From Salipaludibacillus neizhouensis (GTDB lineage Bacteria; Bacillota; Bacilli; Bacillales; Salisediminibacteriaceae), in contig NZ_KZ614146.1 in NCBI RefSeq assembly GCF_002886185.1, forward strand, positions 749,234 to 813,233: a stretch of DNA of 64,000 nucleotides, in the 5' to 3' direction. Under the pieces are notes generated by a model that saw only the letters and a program-made list of their open reading frames with translations, was not told where the DNA came from and searched no databases. Below are positions 45,160-54,214 of the stretch, piece by piece (the first letter of the stretch is position 1; each line of letters starts with the position of its first letter). The position numbers were made by a program, and so were the translations under genes.

Positions 45160-46131
45160 ATGAGACTTACTGATATATACTGGCATTTGAGGTCGGACAT
45201 AACGAGAATTGAAAAAGAAATAGAAAAAACGATTGATGCGCAGCATCCCATTTTACAGGAGGCTTCCTCTCATTTGTTGAAAGCGGGCGGGAAAAGAATT
45301 CGACCGGTATTTGTGCTGTTATCTGCACAATTTGGGAATTATGATTTAGAGAAGATTAAACATGTCGCTGTTCCACTTGAATTAATTCATATGGGCTCAC
45401 TTGTTCATGATGATGTGATTGATGATGCAGAACTTAGACGAGGAAAAAAAACGATTAAATCAAAGTGGGATAACCGTGTCGCAATGTATACTGGGGATTT
45501 TATCTTCGCAAAAGCAGTTGAAACAGCCACGTATAGTAATGAACCTAAACTTCATCGGATTTTATCTGATGCGATGGTGGAAATGTGTATTGGCGAGGTA
45601 GAACAAATTAAATACCAATATGACTCTAATCAACATTTCAGAGTTTATCTTCGGCGGATTAAACGTAAAACCGCTCTTCTAATAGCTGTGAGTTGTCAAT
45701 TAGGTGCTATGGTTTCTGGTGCTACAGAAGAACACCAACGTTTATTAAAAAATTATGGGTATAACTTGGGAATGGCATTTCAAATTACTGACGATATTTT
45801 GGATTTTGTCGGCACAGAAAAAGAATTAGGTAAGCCTGCGGGAAGCGATTTACTTCAAGGTAATGTAACACTTCCGGCTTTATATGCAATGCAGCAAAGT
45901 CAAACCTTAAGGCAAACGATAGAGGCTTACCTAAACAAGAATGGTCTCAACTTTATTGATATGCATGGTACTATTGAAAAAGTTAAGCAGACAGATGCCA
46001 TTGCCAATTCTAAGAAAGTAGCGGATCTTTATATCCAAAAAGCATTGCAGGCATTGGAAGCCCTTCCTGATACCCAAGCTAAGCACTCATTGACTCAAAT
46101 AGCTCATTACATAGGAGACAGAAAGTTTTAA
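45160..46131 (+). CDS. hepT: Heptaprenyl diphosphate synthase component 2
   Basis: Catalytic subunit, 323 residues, trans-prenyltransferase. Both aspartate-rich motifs are seen: HDDVIDDAELRRG (about 82-94) and FQITDDILDFVGTEKELGKP (about 209-228); GGKRIRPV is the substrate basic region. ATG 45160 follows AAGGTGG; the upstream extension of 16 residues lies in mqnA coding and lacks support. Works with HepS. Confidence 0.95.
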   Translation: MRLTDIYWHLRSDITRIEKEIEKTIDAQHPILQEASSHLLKAGGKRIRPVFVLLSAQFGNYDLEKIKHVAVPLELIHMGSLVHDDVIDDAELRRGKKTIKSKWDNRVAMYTGDFIFAKAVETATYSNEPKLHRILSDAMVEMCIGEVEQIKYQYDSNQHFRVYLRRIKRKTALLIAVSCQLGAMVSGATEEHQRLLKNYGYNLGMAFQITDDILDFVGTEKELGKPAGSDLLQGNVTLPALYAMQQSQTLRQTIEAYLNKNGLNFIDMHGTIEKVKQTDAIANSKKVADLYIQKALQALEALPDTQAKHSLTQIAHYIGDRKF

Positions 46132-46204
46132 GCATCAGGATGTCTCAGTTTGTTAAAAGAATTATGAGACGTCTATGAGAGTAATAAGCAAATATTTCTT
46201 AGAG

Positions 46205-46236
46205 CCCGCTATGATTAATTCTTAATGCTTAGCGGG
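46205..46236 (+). terminator. Hairpin after hepT
   Basis: CCCGCTA pairs with TAGCGGG, and ATTAA with TTAAT inside. No clear T-run follows, so termination is uncertain. Confidence 0.45.
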
Positions 46237-46307
46237 TAGGGCCCAGTGAAATCATTATTTAAATAGGTGTTAAATGATACATTTTTTAAGAGAATTTATA
46301 AAAATGA

Positions 46308-46414
46308 CAGCTATCTTCACGCCACACGTATCAAGGGAAACCCACCCTTGATACTTAAATGATAGTGGCGAAAGATAACACTGTATTTAATAAAAGACGC
46401 TTAGCGTTTTTCTT
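46308..46414 (+). repeat. Interspersed structured repeat, copy C
   Basis: A 107-base shorter copy. Outer stems TATCTT (46312) / AAGATA (46372) and CGCCAC (46320) / GTGGCG (46365); inner hairpin GTATCAAGGG (46328) / CCCTTGATAC (46345), seven-base loop. It ends with AAAAGACGC / GCGTTTTTCTT. It shares with copy B the tracts CTTCACGCC, ATCAAGGGAAACCCACCCT and TGTATTTAA. Lies between hepT and ndk. Confidence 0.7.
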
Positions 46415-46420
46415 AAGGTG

Positions 46421-46449
46421 TTGTGAAAGTTTGAAATATTTGCTATAAT
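46421..46449 (+). promoter_or_regulatory. Putative sigma-A promoter of ndk
   Basis: TTGTGA and TATAAT with 17-base spacing, 40 bases before the ndk start, directly after repeat copy C. Confidence 0.65.
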
Positions 46450-46488
46450 CTAAATGTTGGAAGTTATATACATATGTTGGAGGAATGC

Positions 46489-46935
46489 ATGATGGAACAG
46501 ACGTTTTTAATGGTAAAACCGGATGGTGTTCAAAGAAACCTTATCGGTGAAGTAGTTTCTCGCTTTGAAATGAAAGGGTTTACACTAATTGGGGCAAAAG
46601 TGTTACAAATTTCTCCCGAATTAGCTGAAACACATTATGGGGAACATAAAGGAAAGCCATTTTTCGAAGGGCTTGTTGAGTTTATTACGTCAGGACCTGT
46701 ATTTGCAATGGTTTGGGAAGGTGACGGAGCAATTCTAGAAGCTCGTAAAATGATAGGGAAAACAAAACCTCAAGAAGCGGATCCAGGAACAATACGTGGA
46801 GATTATGGTGTAAATATGTCTAAAAATATTATTCATGGTTCTGATTCAGTAGAAAGTGCAAAAAGGGAAATTTCACTTTTCTTTAATGACAATGAGATTG
46901 AATCCTATAGTAAAACGGTTAATAAATGGGTCTAA
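46489..46935 (+). CDS. ndk: Nucleoside diphosphate kinase
   Basis: Kinase of 148 residues balancing nucleoside triphosphate pools. [14 protein letters not shown] at the N-terminus and the phospho-histidine motif [12 protein letters not shown] near 112-123. The start MMEQTF at 46489 matches the family and lies behind TTGGAGGAA; ATG 46474 precedes the ribosome site. Own promoter and terminator, so a single-gene unit. Confidence 0.96.
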   Translation: MMEQTFLMVKPDGVQRNLIGEVVSRFEMKGFTLIGAKVLQISPELAETHYGEHKGKPFFEGLVEFITSGPVFAMVWEGDGAILEARKMIGKTKPQEADPGTIRGDYGVNMSKNIIHGSDSVESAKREISLFFNDNEIESYSKTVNKWV

Positions 46936-46940
46936 CTTCA

Positions 46941-46968
46941 AAAAGCTGCCTACCCGGTAGCTTTTTTT
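46941..46968 (+). terminator. Terminator after ndk
   Basis: AAAAAGCTGCC pairs with GGTAGCTTTTT (one G-U) around a short loop, T-run included. Confidence 0.85.
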
Positions 46969-47043
46969 CTATTACACGGTAGTCGTAACAACATAAATAT
47001 GTTACAAGTAATAGTATCACAGTTAGGAAAGAGGATTATTTCG

Positions 47044-47817
47044 ATGGATGATTACCAATATTTTATAGACCAAGTGAAACAAAAAACAGCAATTGATTTA
47101 TCCTATTACAAGGAGGCTCAGATGAAGCGGAGGTTAACCTCATTAAGAGATAAAAGAGGTTTCGCCAATTTTGAGGAGTATTATAAAGCAATGACACAAG
47201 AACAAGAGTTATTTGAAGAATTCTTACAACGAATGACAATTAACGTATCTGAGTTTTTTCGGAACCCACAAAGATGGACTGTTTTAGAAAAGAAAATCAT
47301 TCCAAGACTATTGAAAAATCAGTCGTCTATTAAAATGTGGAGTGCAGCCTGTTCCACTGGGGAAGAACCTTACTCTTTAGTTATTTTACTTAACCAATTC
47401 CTTACATACAAACAAATAGATTTATTAGCCACTGACTTGGATCAGTCGATTCTGGATCGTGCAATAAATGGATTTTATCCAGAACGTGCTTTAAAAGAAG
47501 TAGAAAACAAAAAGTTACAAACTTATTTTGAAAAACAAGATTTAGGTTATTCAGTGAATGATGAAGTAAAGAAACCAATTCGATTTGGACGACATAATTT
47601 ACTTCACGATAAATTTGAGACTGGATTTGATTTAATCGTATGCAGAAATGTGATGATTTATTTTACGGAAGACGCGAAAGATAAGTTATATCAAAAGTTC
47701 GCTGATGCTTTAAAGCCTGGCGGAGTTCTTTTTGTTGGGAGTACCGAACAGATATTTAATGCCCAGCGTTATGGACTTGAAACGGAAGATACCTTTTTTT
47801 ATAAGAAAATGGAATAA
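47044..47817 (+). CDS. cheR: Chemotaxis protein methyltransferase CheR
   Basis: Methyltransferase of 257 residues that methylates glutamates of chemoreceptors with SAM. N-terminal helical domain (about 1-70; KEAQMKRRLTSLRDKRG), TINVSEFFRN, then the Rossmann domain with WSAACSTGEEPYSL (about 98-111) and DLIVCRNVMIYF. ATG 47044 follows AAAGAGG at nine bases; the 15-residue upstream extension is unsupported. Position between ndk and aroC is as in B. subtilis; implies a motile cell. Confidence 0.95.
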   Translation: MDDYQYFIDQVKQKTAIDLSYYKEAQMKRRLTSLRDKRGFANFEEYYKAMTQEQELFEEFLQRMTINVSEFFRNPQRWTVLEKKIIPRLLKNQSSIKMWSAACSTGEEPYSLVILLNQFLTYKQIDLLATDLDQSILDRAINGFYPERALKEVENKKLQTYFEKQDLGYSVNDEVKKPIRFGRHNLLHDKFETGFDLIVCRNVMIYFTEDAKDKLYQKFADALKPGGVLFVGSTEQIFNAQRYGLETEDTFFYKKME

Positions 47818-47906
47818 GAAAAGGTCTTGTTTCTTTCTCTCTGGTAGAAAATTTTGTCGATTATTTTGATTAATATTTAAAAAATTCATGTATTTCCCTT
47901 GAAAAA

Positions 47907-47936
47907 TTGTCTGAAATCATAAACAATAGATATAAT
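47907..47936 (+). promoter_or_regulatory. Putative sigma-A promoter of the aro operon
   Basis: TTGTCT and TATAAT, 18-base spacing, about 48 bases before aroC. Confidence 0.55.
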
Positions 47937-47983
47937 GACTTTTTAACACATAAAAGCGATAAAGAAAGCTGAGGTAGGTATAA

Positions 47984-49156
47984 ATGCGTTTTTTAACAGC
48001 AGGCGAGTCTCATGGACCAGAATTAACAGCAATAATAGAAGGGGTTCCTAGTCAACTCCCTTTAACAGTAGAGGATATTAACGAACACCTAGCCAGAAGA
48101 CAAAAAGGCTACGGCAGAGGTCGAAGAATGCAAATTGAGAAAGATCAAGTTCGAATTACCAGTGGTGTTCGACACGGAAAAACAACTGGAGCACCAATCA
48201 CGTTGCATGTAGAAAACAAAGATTGGACACATTGGACGAAAATTATGGGTGCTGAGCCTTTAACAGAAGAAGAAGAGCAGGACATGAAGCGAAAGATTAC
48301 ACGTCCAAGACCTGGACACGCTGATTTAAACGGAGCAATAAAGTACCGTCATCGAGATATGAGAAATGTACTGGAACGCTCATCTGCTCGTGAAACAACT
48401 GTAAGGGTTGCAGTAGGAGCGGTAGCACAAGTTATATTGAAACAGTTTAATATTGATATTTGTGGACATGTTCTGGAAATCGGGGATGTAGTTAGTAATC
48501 AAAAAGACCTGGACTCTGTCCAAGAGCTAAAAGAAATATCTGAAGCATCTGAAGTTAGGTGTATTGATCCTGAAGCAAGTGAAAGGATGAAACAAGCGAT
48601 TGATGATGCAAAGCAAAATGGCGATTCAATCGGTGGTATTGTCGAAGTGGTGGCAAACAATGTTCCTATTGGATTGGGAAGCTTTGTACACTATGATCGT
48701 AAGTTAGATGGGAAAATAGCTCAAGGGGTACTTAGCATCAATGCATTTAAAGGAGTCGAAATTGGACTTGGTTTTGAAGCGGCTAGATTAAAAGGAAGCC
48801 AGGTCCATGATGAAATAGCACATGACGAAGAAAGAGGTTTTTTCCGCAAATCAAATCGTTTAGGTGGATTTGAAGGCGGTATGACAAATGGGATGCCTGT
48901 TGTTGTTCATGGCGCAATGAAACCTATTCCTACGCTATACAAGCCGTTACAGAGTGTAGATATTGATACAAAAGAAGCTTTCTCAGCTAGTATTGAACGT
49001 TCTGACAGCTGTGCAGTTCCGGCAGCTGCAGTTGTTTGCGAAGCTGCAGTAGCTTGGGAACTGGCTGATGCATTTTTAGATAAGTTTGGATCAGATACAA
49101 TGGATGACATTAAGAAGCATTATGACGCGTATATGAAAGAAGCGAGGGAATTTTAA
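47984..49156 (+). CDS. aroC: Chorismate synthase
   Basis: FMN-dependent enzyme of 390 residues forming chorismate from EPSP (called aroF in older B. subtilis names). Signatures: [14 protein letters not shown] (about 7-20), [26 protein letters not shown] and the C-terminal [13 protein letters not shown]. Heads the aromatic supraoperon; its last base is shared with the aroB start. Chorismate feeds TrpE, AroH and MqnA in this same window. Confidence 0.97.
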   Translation: MRFLTAGESHGPELTAIIEGVPSQLPLTVEDINEHLARRQKGYGRGRRMQIEKDQVRITSGVRHGKTTGAPITLHVENKDWTHWTKIMGAEPLTEEEEQDMKRKITRPRPGHADLNGAIKYRHRDMRNVLERSSARETTVRVAVGAVAQVILKQFNIDICGHVLEIGDVVSNQKDLDSVQELKEISEASEVRCIDPEASERMKQAIDDAKQNGDSIGGIVEVVANNVPIGLGSFVHYDRKLDGKIAQGVLSINAFKGVEIGLGFEAARLKGSQVHDEIAHDEERGFFRKSNRLGGFEGGMTNGMPVVVHGAMKPIPTLYKPLQSVDIDTKEAFSASIERSDSCAVPAAAVVCEAAVAWELADAFLDKFGSDTMDDIKKHYDAYMKEAREF

Positions 49157-50250
49157 TGAACGCCCCTAGTCTGACGATTGCGAGTGAAAAAAATAGTTAC
49201 CCTGTTTTTATTCAAGGTGGTTTAAGGCATGAGTGCTTCTCCTATATTAGGGAGGCACTGCAAAAGAGTGTTAGTTCGTATATGATCATGATTGATGAAA
49301 ATGTAGCTGATCTTTATTTAGCTGACTTACTAGCTTCTTTCCCTGAAAATATTCAACCCACTGTAACGAAGATAGCAAGTGGAGAGGGATCGAAATCGAT
49401 CGAGAAATTCAGTCAATTATTAACCGAGGCGCTCGAGGTGCCATTAGACAGGCAATCGGTGATCATCGCAGTAGGAGGAGGAGTCACTGGAGATTTGGCG
49501 GGCTATGTAGCCGCTTCTTACATGCGGGGAATCCGGTTTATTCAAATGCCAACGACTTTACTGGCCCATGATAGCAGTGTTGGCGGGAAAACAGGTATTA
49601 ATCACCCGTTAGGCAAGAATCTAATTGGAGCATTTCATGCTCCTTCTGCGGTCTTATATGACTCTGATATGCTGCGCACTCTGCCTGAGACAGAGTGGCG
49701 GTCAGGTTTTGCAGAGGTAGTGAAACATGGTTTCATTAAAGATACGGCGTTTCTAGAGTGGCTTGAAAAGAAAGTCATGTCATTCTCTGACATACCTTCT
49801 GATATATTGAACGAAATGCTGAGAAGATCCATTGCAGTGAAAGCAGAGATCGTTCAGGAGGATGAAAAGGAAAATGGTGTACGGGCCTTTCTTAACTATG
49901 GACATACTTTAGGACACGCATTAGAGTCAGAATTAGGCTATGGAAAACTGACACACGGAGAGGCAGTTGCTATAGGAATGGCGTTTGCCCATAAATTAAG
50001 TGAACGAGTGTTCCATACAACTTTACCCACTAAAACGCATGAAATATATATGACCAAACTAGGCTATCAGTTATCTATTCCAGAGGGGATTTCAGCTGCA
50101 TCACTACTTCAACGTATGAAGCTTGATAAAAAAGCGGAGCATAATCGCATTCGTTTTGTATTACTAGAGGAAATGGGGAAACCGGTCTTGTTACCGGTTG
50201 AGGAACAAGTCGTATTAGATCTACTCGTAAGTGAGGGGGTTAACGCATGA
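49156..50250 (+). CDS. aroB: 3-dehydroquinate synthase
   Basis: NAD- and zinc-dependent enzyme of 364 residues, second step of the shikimate pathway. Seen: SGEGSKSIEKF, the nucleotide loop GGGVTGDLAGYVA, PTTLLAHDSSVGGKTGIN, and the zinc histidines in NYGHTLGHALE and LTHGEAVAIGM. TAATG overlap with aroC and four-base overlap with aroH. Confidence 0.97.
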   Translation: MNAPSLTIASEKNSYPVFIQGGLRHECFSYIREALQKSVSSYMIMIDENVADLYLADLLASFPENIQPTVTKIASGEGSKSIEKFSQLLTEALEVPLDRQSVIIAVGGGVTGDLAGYVAASYMRGIRFIQMPTTLLAHDSSVGGKTGINHPLGKNLIGAFHAPSAVLYDSDMLRTLPETEWRSGFAEVVKHGFIKDTAFLEWLEKKVMSFSDIPSDILNEMLRRSIAVKAEIVQEDEKENGVRAFLNYGHTLGHALESELGYGKLTHGEAVAIGMAFAHKLSERVFHTTLPTKTHEIYMTKLGYQLSIPEGISAASLLQRMKLDKKAEHNRIRFVLLEEMGKPVLLPVEEQVVLDLLVSEGVNA

Positions 50251-50615
50251 TTCGTGGATTACGAGGTGCAACCACTGTCGAAGAAAATAATGGTGATTCA
50301 ATTTTAGCAGCGACAAAGGAACTCATGCTGGAAATTCAAGAAACGAACGGATTTCATCCTGAGGATATCTCTCATATTATAATAACAATGACAGAGGATT
50401 TGAATGCTACATTTCCCGCGAGAGTATTACGTGACATTGCAGGTTATCAGCTTGTACCTGTGATGTGCGCTCAAGAAATAGCAGTTCCCGGTGGATTACC
50501 AAAATGTATACGACTGATGGTAACTGTAAATACGACAAAATTTCAAAATGAAATTAAGCATATTTATCTTAATGATGCTGTAAATCTTAGACCTGACTTA
50601 ACGCTTGACAAATGA
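50247..50615 (+). CDS. aroH: Chorismate mutase, AroH class
   Basis: Small trimeric chorismate mutase of 122 residues, the monofunctional B. subtilis type, converting chorismate to prephenate. RGLRGATTVEENN (about 3-15), the catalytic arginine in DLNATFPARVLRD, and CIRLMVTVNT are diagnostic. The trp promoter starts inside its last codons. Confidence 0.96.
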   Translation: MIRGLRGATTVEENNGDSILAATKELMLEIQETNGFHPEDISHIIITMTEDLNATFPARVLRDIAGYQLVPVMCAQEIAVPGGLPKCIRLMVTVNTTKFQNEIKHIYLNDAVNLRPDLTLDK

Positions 50616-50633
50616 TTATATAGTCAGTACTAT
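50605..50633 (+). promoter_or_regulatory. Internal trp promoter
   Basis: TTGACA is a consensus -35, followed after 17 bases by TACTAT. The -35 lies in the last codons of aroH. Transcription would begin near 50640, just before the TRAP triplet array, as in B. subtilis. Confidence 0.75.
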
Positions 50634-50645
50634 TGCTAATAAGTT

Positions 50646-50735
50646 TAGATTAGTAGAGAAGTTACGAGAGAATTAGTAAATGAGTGAACAAAAGTTGAGA
50701 AGAGCAGAGTTGGAGTTGAGGAGAGCAGAGAAGAG
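50646..50735 (+). promoter_or_regulatory. TRAP-binding site of the trp leader
   Basis: Eight GAG triplets run from 50697 to 50735 with two- or three-base spacers in perfect phase (50697, 702, 707, 713, 718, 723, 728, 733). Upstream are further UAG/GAG triplets at 50646, 50651, 50656, 50666, 50674 and 50682, less regularly spaced, plus an AAG at 50692. This is the pattern bound by the 11-subunit TRAP ring. GCAGA at 50725 can pair with TCTGC at 50757, part of the terminator, giving a candidate antiterminator. Confidence 0.9.
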
Positions 50736-50753
50736 TGTATCAATTTACAGGAT

Positions 50754-50779
50754 ACGTCTGCCCTTTGGCAGGCGTTTTT
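50754..50779 (+). terminator. trp leader attenuator
   Basis: ACGTCTGCC pairs with GGCAGGCGT (two G-U pairs) around a four-base loop, followed by T. It lies 18 bases after the last GAG triplet and 140 bases before trpE, so TRAP binding upstream should favour this hairpin. Confidence 0.88.
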
Positions 50780-50919
50780 ATATTTTACCCCGTTCTTCCT
50801 CTTGTTACCATCCCTGTCTTAAGGAAGATATTCAATAGGTTGTCAATCCTTACGAAGGTGTTTTTCATAATACCCAATGAGACCAGTTGAAAATACATAA
50901 TTAAAGAGAGGTGATTGGA

Positions 50920-52425
50920 ATGTTAACGATATCAAAAGAAGCATTTGAGAGAGAATCTCAAACATATAAGACTGTAGCTGTATCGGCGAAGGTATTTGCA
51001 GATACAAAAACACCCATTCAATTATTCCATTTATTTAACGACCAAGCAGCATTTATTCTTGAAAGTAAGGACCCGTTATCTCCGTGGTCAAATTATTCCT
51101 TTATCGGATTAAATCCAATTTATTCCCTTTTCGATCAAGATAAATCGTATGTGTTTCAAAATAAAGCTGGTGATGTTTTAGCAGAAGGAAGTGCTTTTCA
51201 AGATACTTGGGAAAAAGCGTTGAACTATTTAAATATTTCTCCCAATATGCCTGATCTTCCTTTTCCAGGTGGGGCGGTTGGATACTTAGGATTCGAAGCT
51301 TATGCTCATTATGAACCTAGGTTAAAGCGTTCAGAAACATCGAGTGATGTATCTTTCTTATTTTGCGAAACCATTTTAGCATATCATCATGAAAAAGAAG
51401 AGTTAACAGTTGTTCATCTTCAATCAACAAACAGTACTGATGCGGATAGATCCTATAATCTTGCTAAAACAGAAGTTGATAACATCCTTCAAAAGATTGA
51501 AGAGGATAACGTGGTTTCAGCGTCGATGGTTCCAATGACACAAACGAAAGATGAAGATATCTTCAAAGGTGTGGCTTCCAACTATTCTAAAGAGGAATAT
51601 ATGAATCAAGTAAACAAAATCAAAGAATATATTGGTGCTGGTGATATTTTTCAGGCTGTTTTATCGCAAAGATTTGAATTGCCAGTTCAAACGGATGGTT
51701 TATCTCTTTATCGCGTCTTAAGAAAGATAAATCCATCTCCATATTTATACTATATAAGATTTAATGATCAGGAAATTATAGGTAGCTCACCAGAGCGCTT
51801 AGTAAAAGTGGATGAATCCAAAGAACTTGAAATTCATCCAATTGCGGGTACAAGAAAACGCGGTAAAACGAAAGAAGAAGATGAATTACTAGCTAAGGAT
51901 CTACTTGGTGATGAGAAAGAACGAGCGGAACATTTGATGCTAGTAGATTTAGCCAGAAATGATATCGGCCGCGTAAGTGAATATGGCTCAGTGAATGTCA
52001 AGGATATGATGAACGTATCTTATTTTTCACATGTGATGCACTTAACGACGAAAGTCACAGGCAATTTGCGTAAAGGAACACATCCCTTTGAAGCTTTATT
52101 TTCTACTCATCCCGCCGGTACGGTTTCAGGAGCCCCTAAGGTCCGTGCTGTTGAAATCATTCAGGAGTTAGAACAAATGAAAAGAGGAGTTTATGCCGGC
52201 GCAATTGCTTACTGTGGATTTAATCAGGTGATTGATTCTTGTATTGCGATTCGGACAATTGTCCTTCAAAAGGGAGTTGCTTATGTTCAAGCAGGTGCCG
52301 GTATTGTACAGGACTCTGTCCCAGAAAGTGAATGGGAAGAGACACGAAACAAAGCAAAAGCATTAATATACGCAATTAAATTAGCCGAGCAGAGATTTGA
52401 AGCTGAGGAGGTTTCTAAAAGATGA
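50920..52425 (+). CDS. trpE: Anthranilate synthase component I
   Basis: TrpE of 501 residues, making anthranilate from chorismate. The feedback region has LESKDPLSPWSNYSFIG at about 47-63; catalytic motifs include GAGDIFQAVLSQRFE, IAGTRKRGKT, RNDIGRVSE and HPAGTVSGAPKVRA. ATG 50920 is six bases after GAGAGGTGAT; GTG 50911 is inside the ribosome site. No trpG lies in the operon; as in B. subtilis the amidotransferase is probably shared with the folate operon elsewhere. Confidence 0.97.
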   Translation: MLTISKEAFERESQTYKTVAVSAKVFADTKTPIQLFHLFNDQAAFILESKDPLSPWSNYSFIGLNPIYSLFDQDKSYVFQNKAGDVLAEGSAFQDTWEKALNYLNISPNMPDLPFPGGAVGYLGFEAYAHYEPRLKRSETSSDVSFLFCETILAYHHEKEELTVVHLQSTNSTDADRSYNLAKTEVDNILQKIEEDNVVSASMVPMTQTKDEDIFKGVASNYSKEEYMNQVNKIKEYIGAGDIFQAVLSQRFELPVQTDGLSLYRVLRKINPSPYLYYIRFNDQEIIGSSPERLVKVDESKELEIHPIAGTRKRGKTKEEDELLAKDLLGDEKERAEHLMLVDLARNDIGRVSEYGSVNVKDMMNVSYFSHVMHLTTKVTGNLRKGTHPFEALFSTHPAGTVSGAPKVRAVEIIQELEQMKRGVYAGAIAYCGFNQVIDSCIAIRTIVLQKGVAYVQAGAGIVQDSVPESEWEETRNKAKALIYAIKLAEQRFEAEEVSKR

Positions 52426-53435
52426 GCAGAGCGTTAGATAAGATAATGTCAAAAGAAACGTTGTCGGAACAGGAAGCGCAACATCTTGTAATGGAGATGA
52501 TGGAAGGTGCTGTTACACAGGAAGAAATGGCCGCTGTTTTAGCCATTCTCCAATTCCGAGGTGAAACTGTTGATGAGTTAGTAGGTTTTGCAAAAGGAAT
52601 GAAACAAAAAAGTATTCAAATATCATTACCTTTTGAAGTAATGGATACATGTGGTACTGGCGGCGATGGTTCAAGTACGTATAATATTTCTACCGCAGTA
52701 GCTATTTTATTAAGCTCAATGGGCGTAAATGTGGCGAAACATGGCAACCGCAGTGTTTCTTCTAAAACTGGTAGTGCAGATGTATTAGAAGAACTAGGTA
52801 TTCCTTTTCAGAAAAATGAAAAGGAAGCGGAGGATATGCTTCGAAAACATCATCTGACGTTTTTGTTTGCACAGACTTATCACTCTGCAATGAAAAATGT
52901 TGCACCCGTCAGAAAGAAATTAGCAATGAAGACTATTTTTAACTTATTAGGCCCGCTGACAAATCCAGCAGGTGCATCACATAGGATTATTGGGGTTTAT
53001 GATGTTGAAGCTGCCAGAAAAATGGCTGAGGCATCCCGCCGATTAGGAATTCAACGCGCTCTTTTTGTTTGTGGGGAAGATGGGCTTGATGAAATTACTA
53101 TCCAAGGTAAAACGACTGTTATTGAAGTAAATCAAGGAACTATTAAGGAATACACTATTTCTCCGGAAGACCTAGGTTTATCAACGAATGATATCGATGG
53201 CGCAATAGTCGAGACACCACAAGAAAGTGCAGCGCTCATTCAAGCAATTTTTCAAGAGAAAGCGCCAGAAGCAGCAAGGGATTTACTTCTTTTAAATGCA
53301 GGGGCTGGTCTCTACGTTCAAGGTGCTGTATCGTCAATGTCAGAAGGAGTCCATGCTGCTAGAAAAGCTTTGGGTGAGCCTGTCATGAAACATCTAGAAG
53401 CATTACAAATGGAGAAGGAGGCTTCGAATACCTGA
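52422..53435 (+). CDS. trpD: Anthranilate phosphoribosyltransferase
   Basis: Enzyme of 337 residues. DTCGTGGDGSSTYNIST (about 74-90) binds PRPP phosphate; KHGNRSVSSKTGSADVLE and RKKLAMKTIFNLLGPLTNPA follow. Overlaps trpE by four bases and trpC by one, so the operon is translationally coupled. Confidence 0.97.
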   Translation: MSRALDKIMSKETLSEQEAQHLVMEMMEGAVTQEEMAAVLAILQFRGETVDELVGFAKGMKQKSIQISLPFEVMDTCGTGGDGSSTYNISTAVAILLSSMGVNVAKHGNRSVSSKTGSADVLEELGIPFQKNEKEAEDMLRKHHLTFLFAQTYHSAMKNVAPVRKKLAMKTIFNLLGPLTNPAGASHRIIGVYDVEAARKMAEASRRLGIQRALFVCGEDGLDEITIQGKTTVIEVNQGTIKEYTISPEDLGLSTNDIDGAIVETPQESAALIQAIFQEKAPEAARDLLLLNAGAGLYVQGAVSSMSEGVHAARKALGEPVMKHLEALQMEKEASNT

Positions 53436-54214
53436 TGACAACTATATTAGATCGTATCGTAGAAAAGAAAAAAGAAGAATTATCATCCTTAATTCTACCA
53501 AGCGAACGTCTCGTAACACGTTCGAAGTATTCATTGACGGATTCAATTAGAAACTCTCAACACCCATTAGGGATCATAGCTGAAGTAAAAAAGGCCAGTC
53601 CTTCAAAAGGTATCTTAACGCATGATTTTAATCCTGTTGCAATTGCAAAATCTTATCAGAGCATCGGAGCAGCGGGGATTTCAGTATTAACCGATCAATC
53701 ATTCTTTCAAGGCCATGCGGACTATTTAACAGCAATAAAATCAGAAGTAACAAACCCAATCTTACGAAAAGATTTTATTATTCATGAAAAAGAGGTTTCG
53801 TATTCTGAACGAATCGGTGCCGATGCGATCCTTCTCATTGCTGCTATTCTTGAAAGCTCTCAATTAAAAGAGTTGCACACACAAGCAGTCGAACTTGGTA
53901 TGGACGTTTTGGTAGAAGTTCACAATGAAAGCGAATTAGAAAAAGTACTATCTCATATTACACCGCATTTAATTGGTGTAAATAACAGAAATTTAAGCAC
54001 TTTTGATACAGATTTGACAACAACGAAGAGACTTCAACAATATATTCCTAAAGAAATTACCTTAATCAGTGAAAGTGGTATTCATTCTAAAAACGATGTT
54101 GATAAACTCAGGGAGTTAAATGTAAACGGAATTCTTGTTGGAGAAGGTTTTATGACGAGTCAAAATAAACAACAATTCGTCGATTCTTTGTTTTATGTGA
54201 GTGATAAAAAATGA
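53435..54214 (+). CDS. trpC: Indole-3-glycerol-phosphate synthase
   Basis: TIM-barrel enzyme of 259 residues closing the indole ring. [10 protein letters not shown] (about 50-59) contains the catalytic lysine, LRKDFI, and LIGVNNRNL and ISESGI follow at the phosphate end of the barrel. Overlaps trpF-trpB by four bases. Confidence 0.97.
   Translation: MTTILDRIVEKKKEELSSLILPSERLVTRSKYSLTDSIRNSQHPLGIIAEVKKASPSKGILTHDFNPVAIAKSYQSIGAAGISVLTDQSFFQGHADYLTAIKSEVTNPILRKDFIIHEKEVSYSERIGADAILLIAAILESSQLKELHTQAVELGMDVLVEVHNESELEKVLSHITPHLIGVNNRNLSTFDTDLTTTKRLQQYIPKEITLISESGIHSKNDVDKLRELNVNGILVGEGFMTSQNKQQFVDSLFYVSDKK

Noticed and set aside
44841-45251. Minus-strand open frame spanning mqnA and hepT
   Set aside because: It crosses two well-supported genes on the other strand and has no recognisable domain.
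50616-50919. T-box or tRNA-dependent leader before trpE
   Set aside because: No T-box sequence or specifier loop; the GAG triplet array explains the leader as TRAP-controlled.
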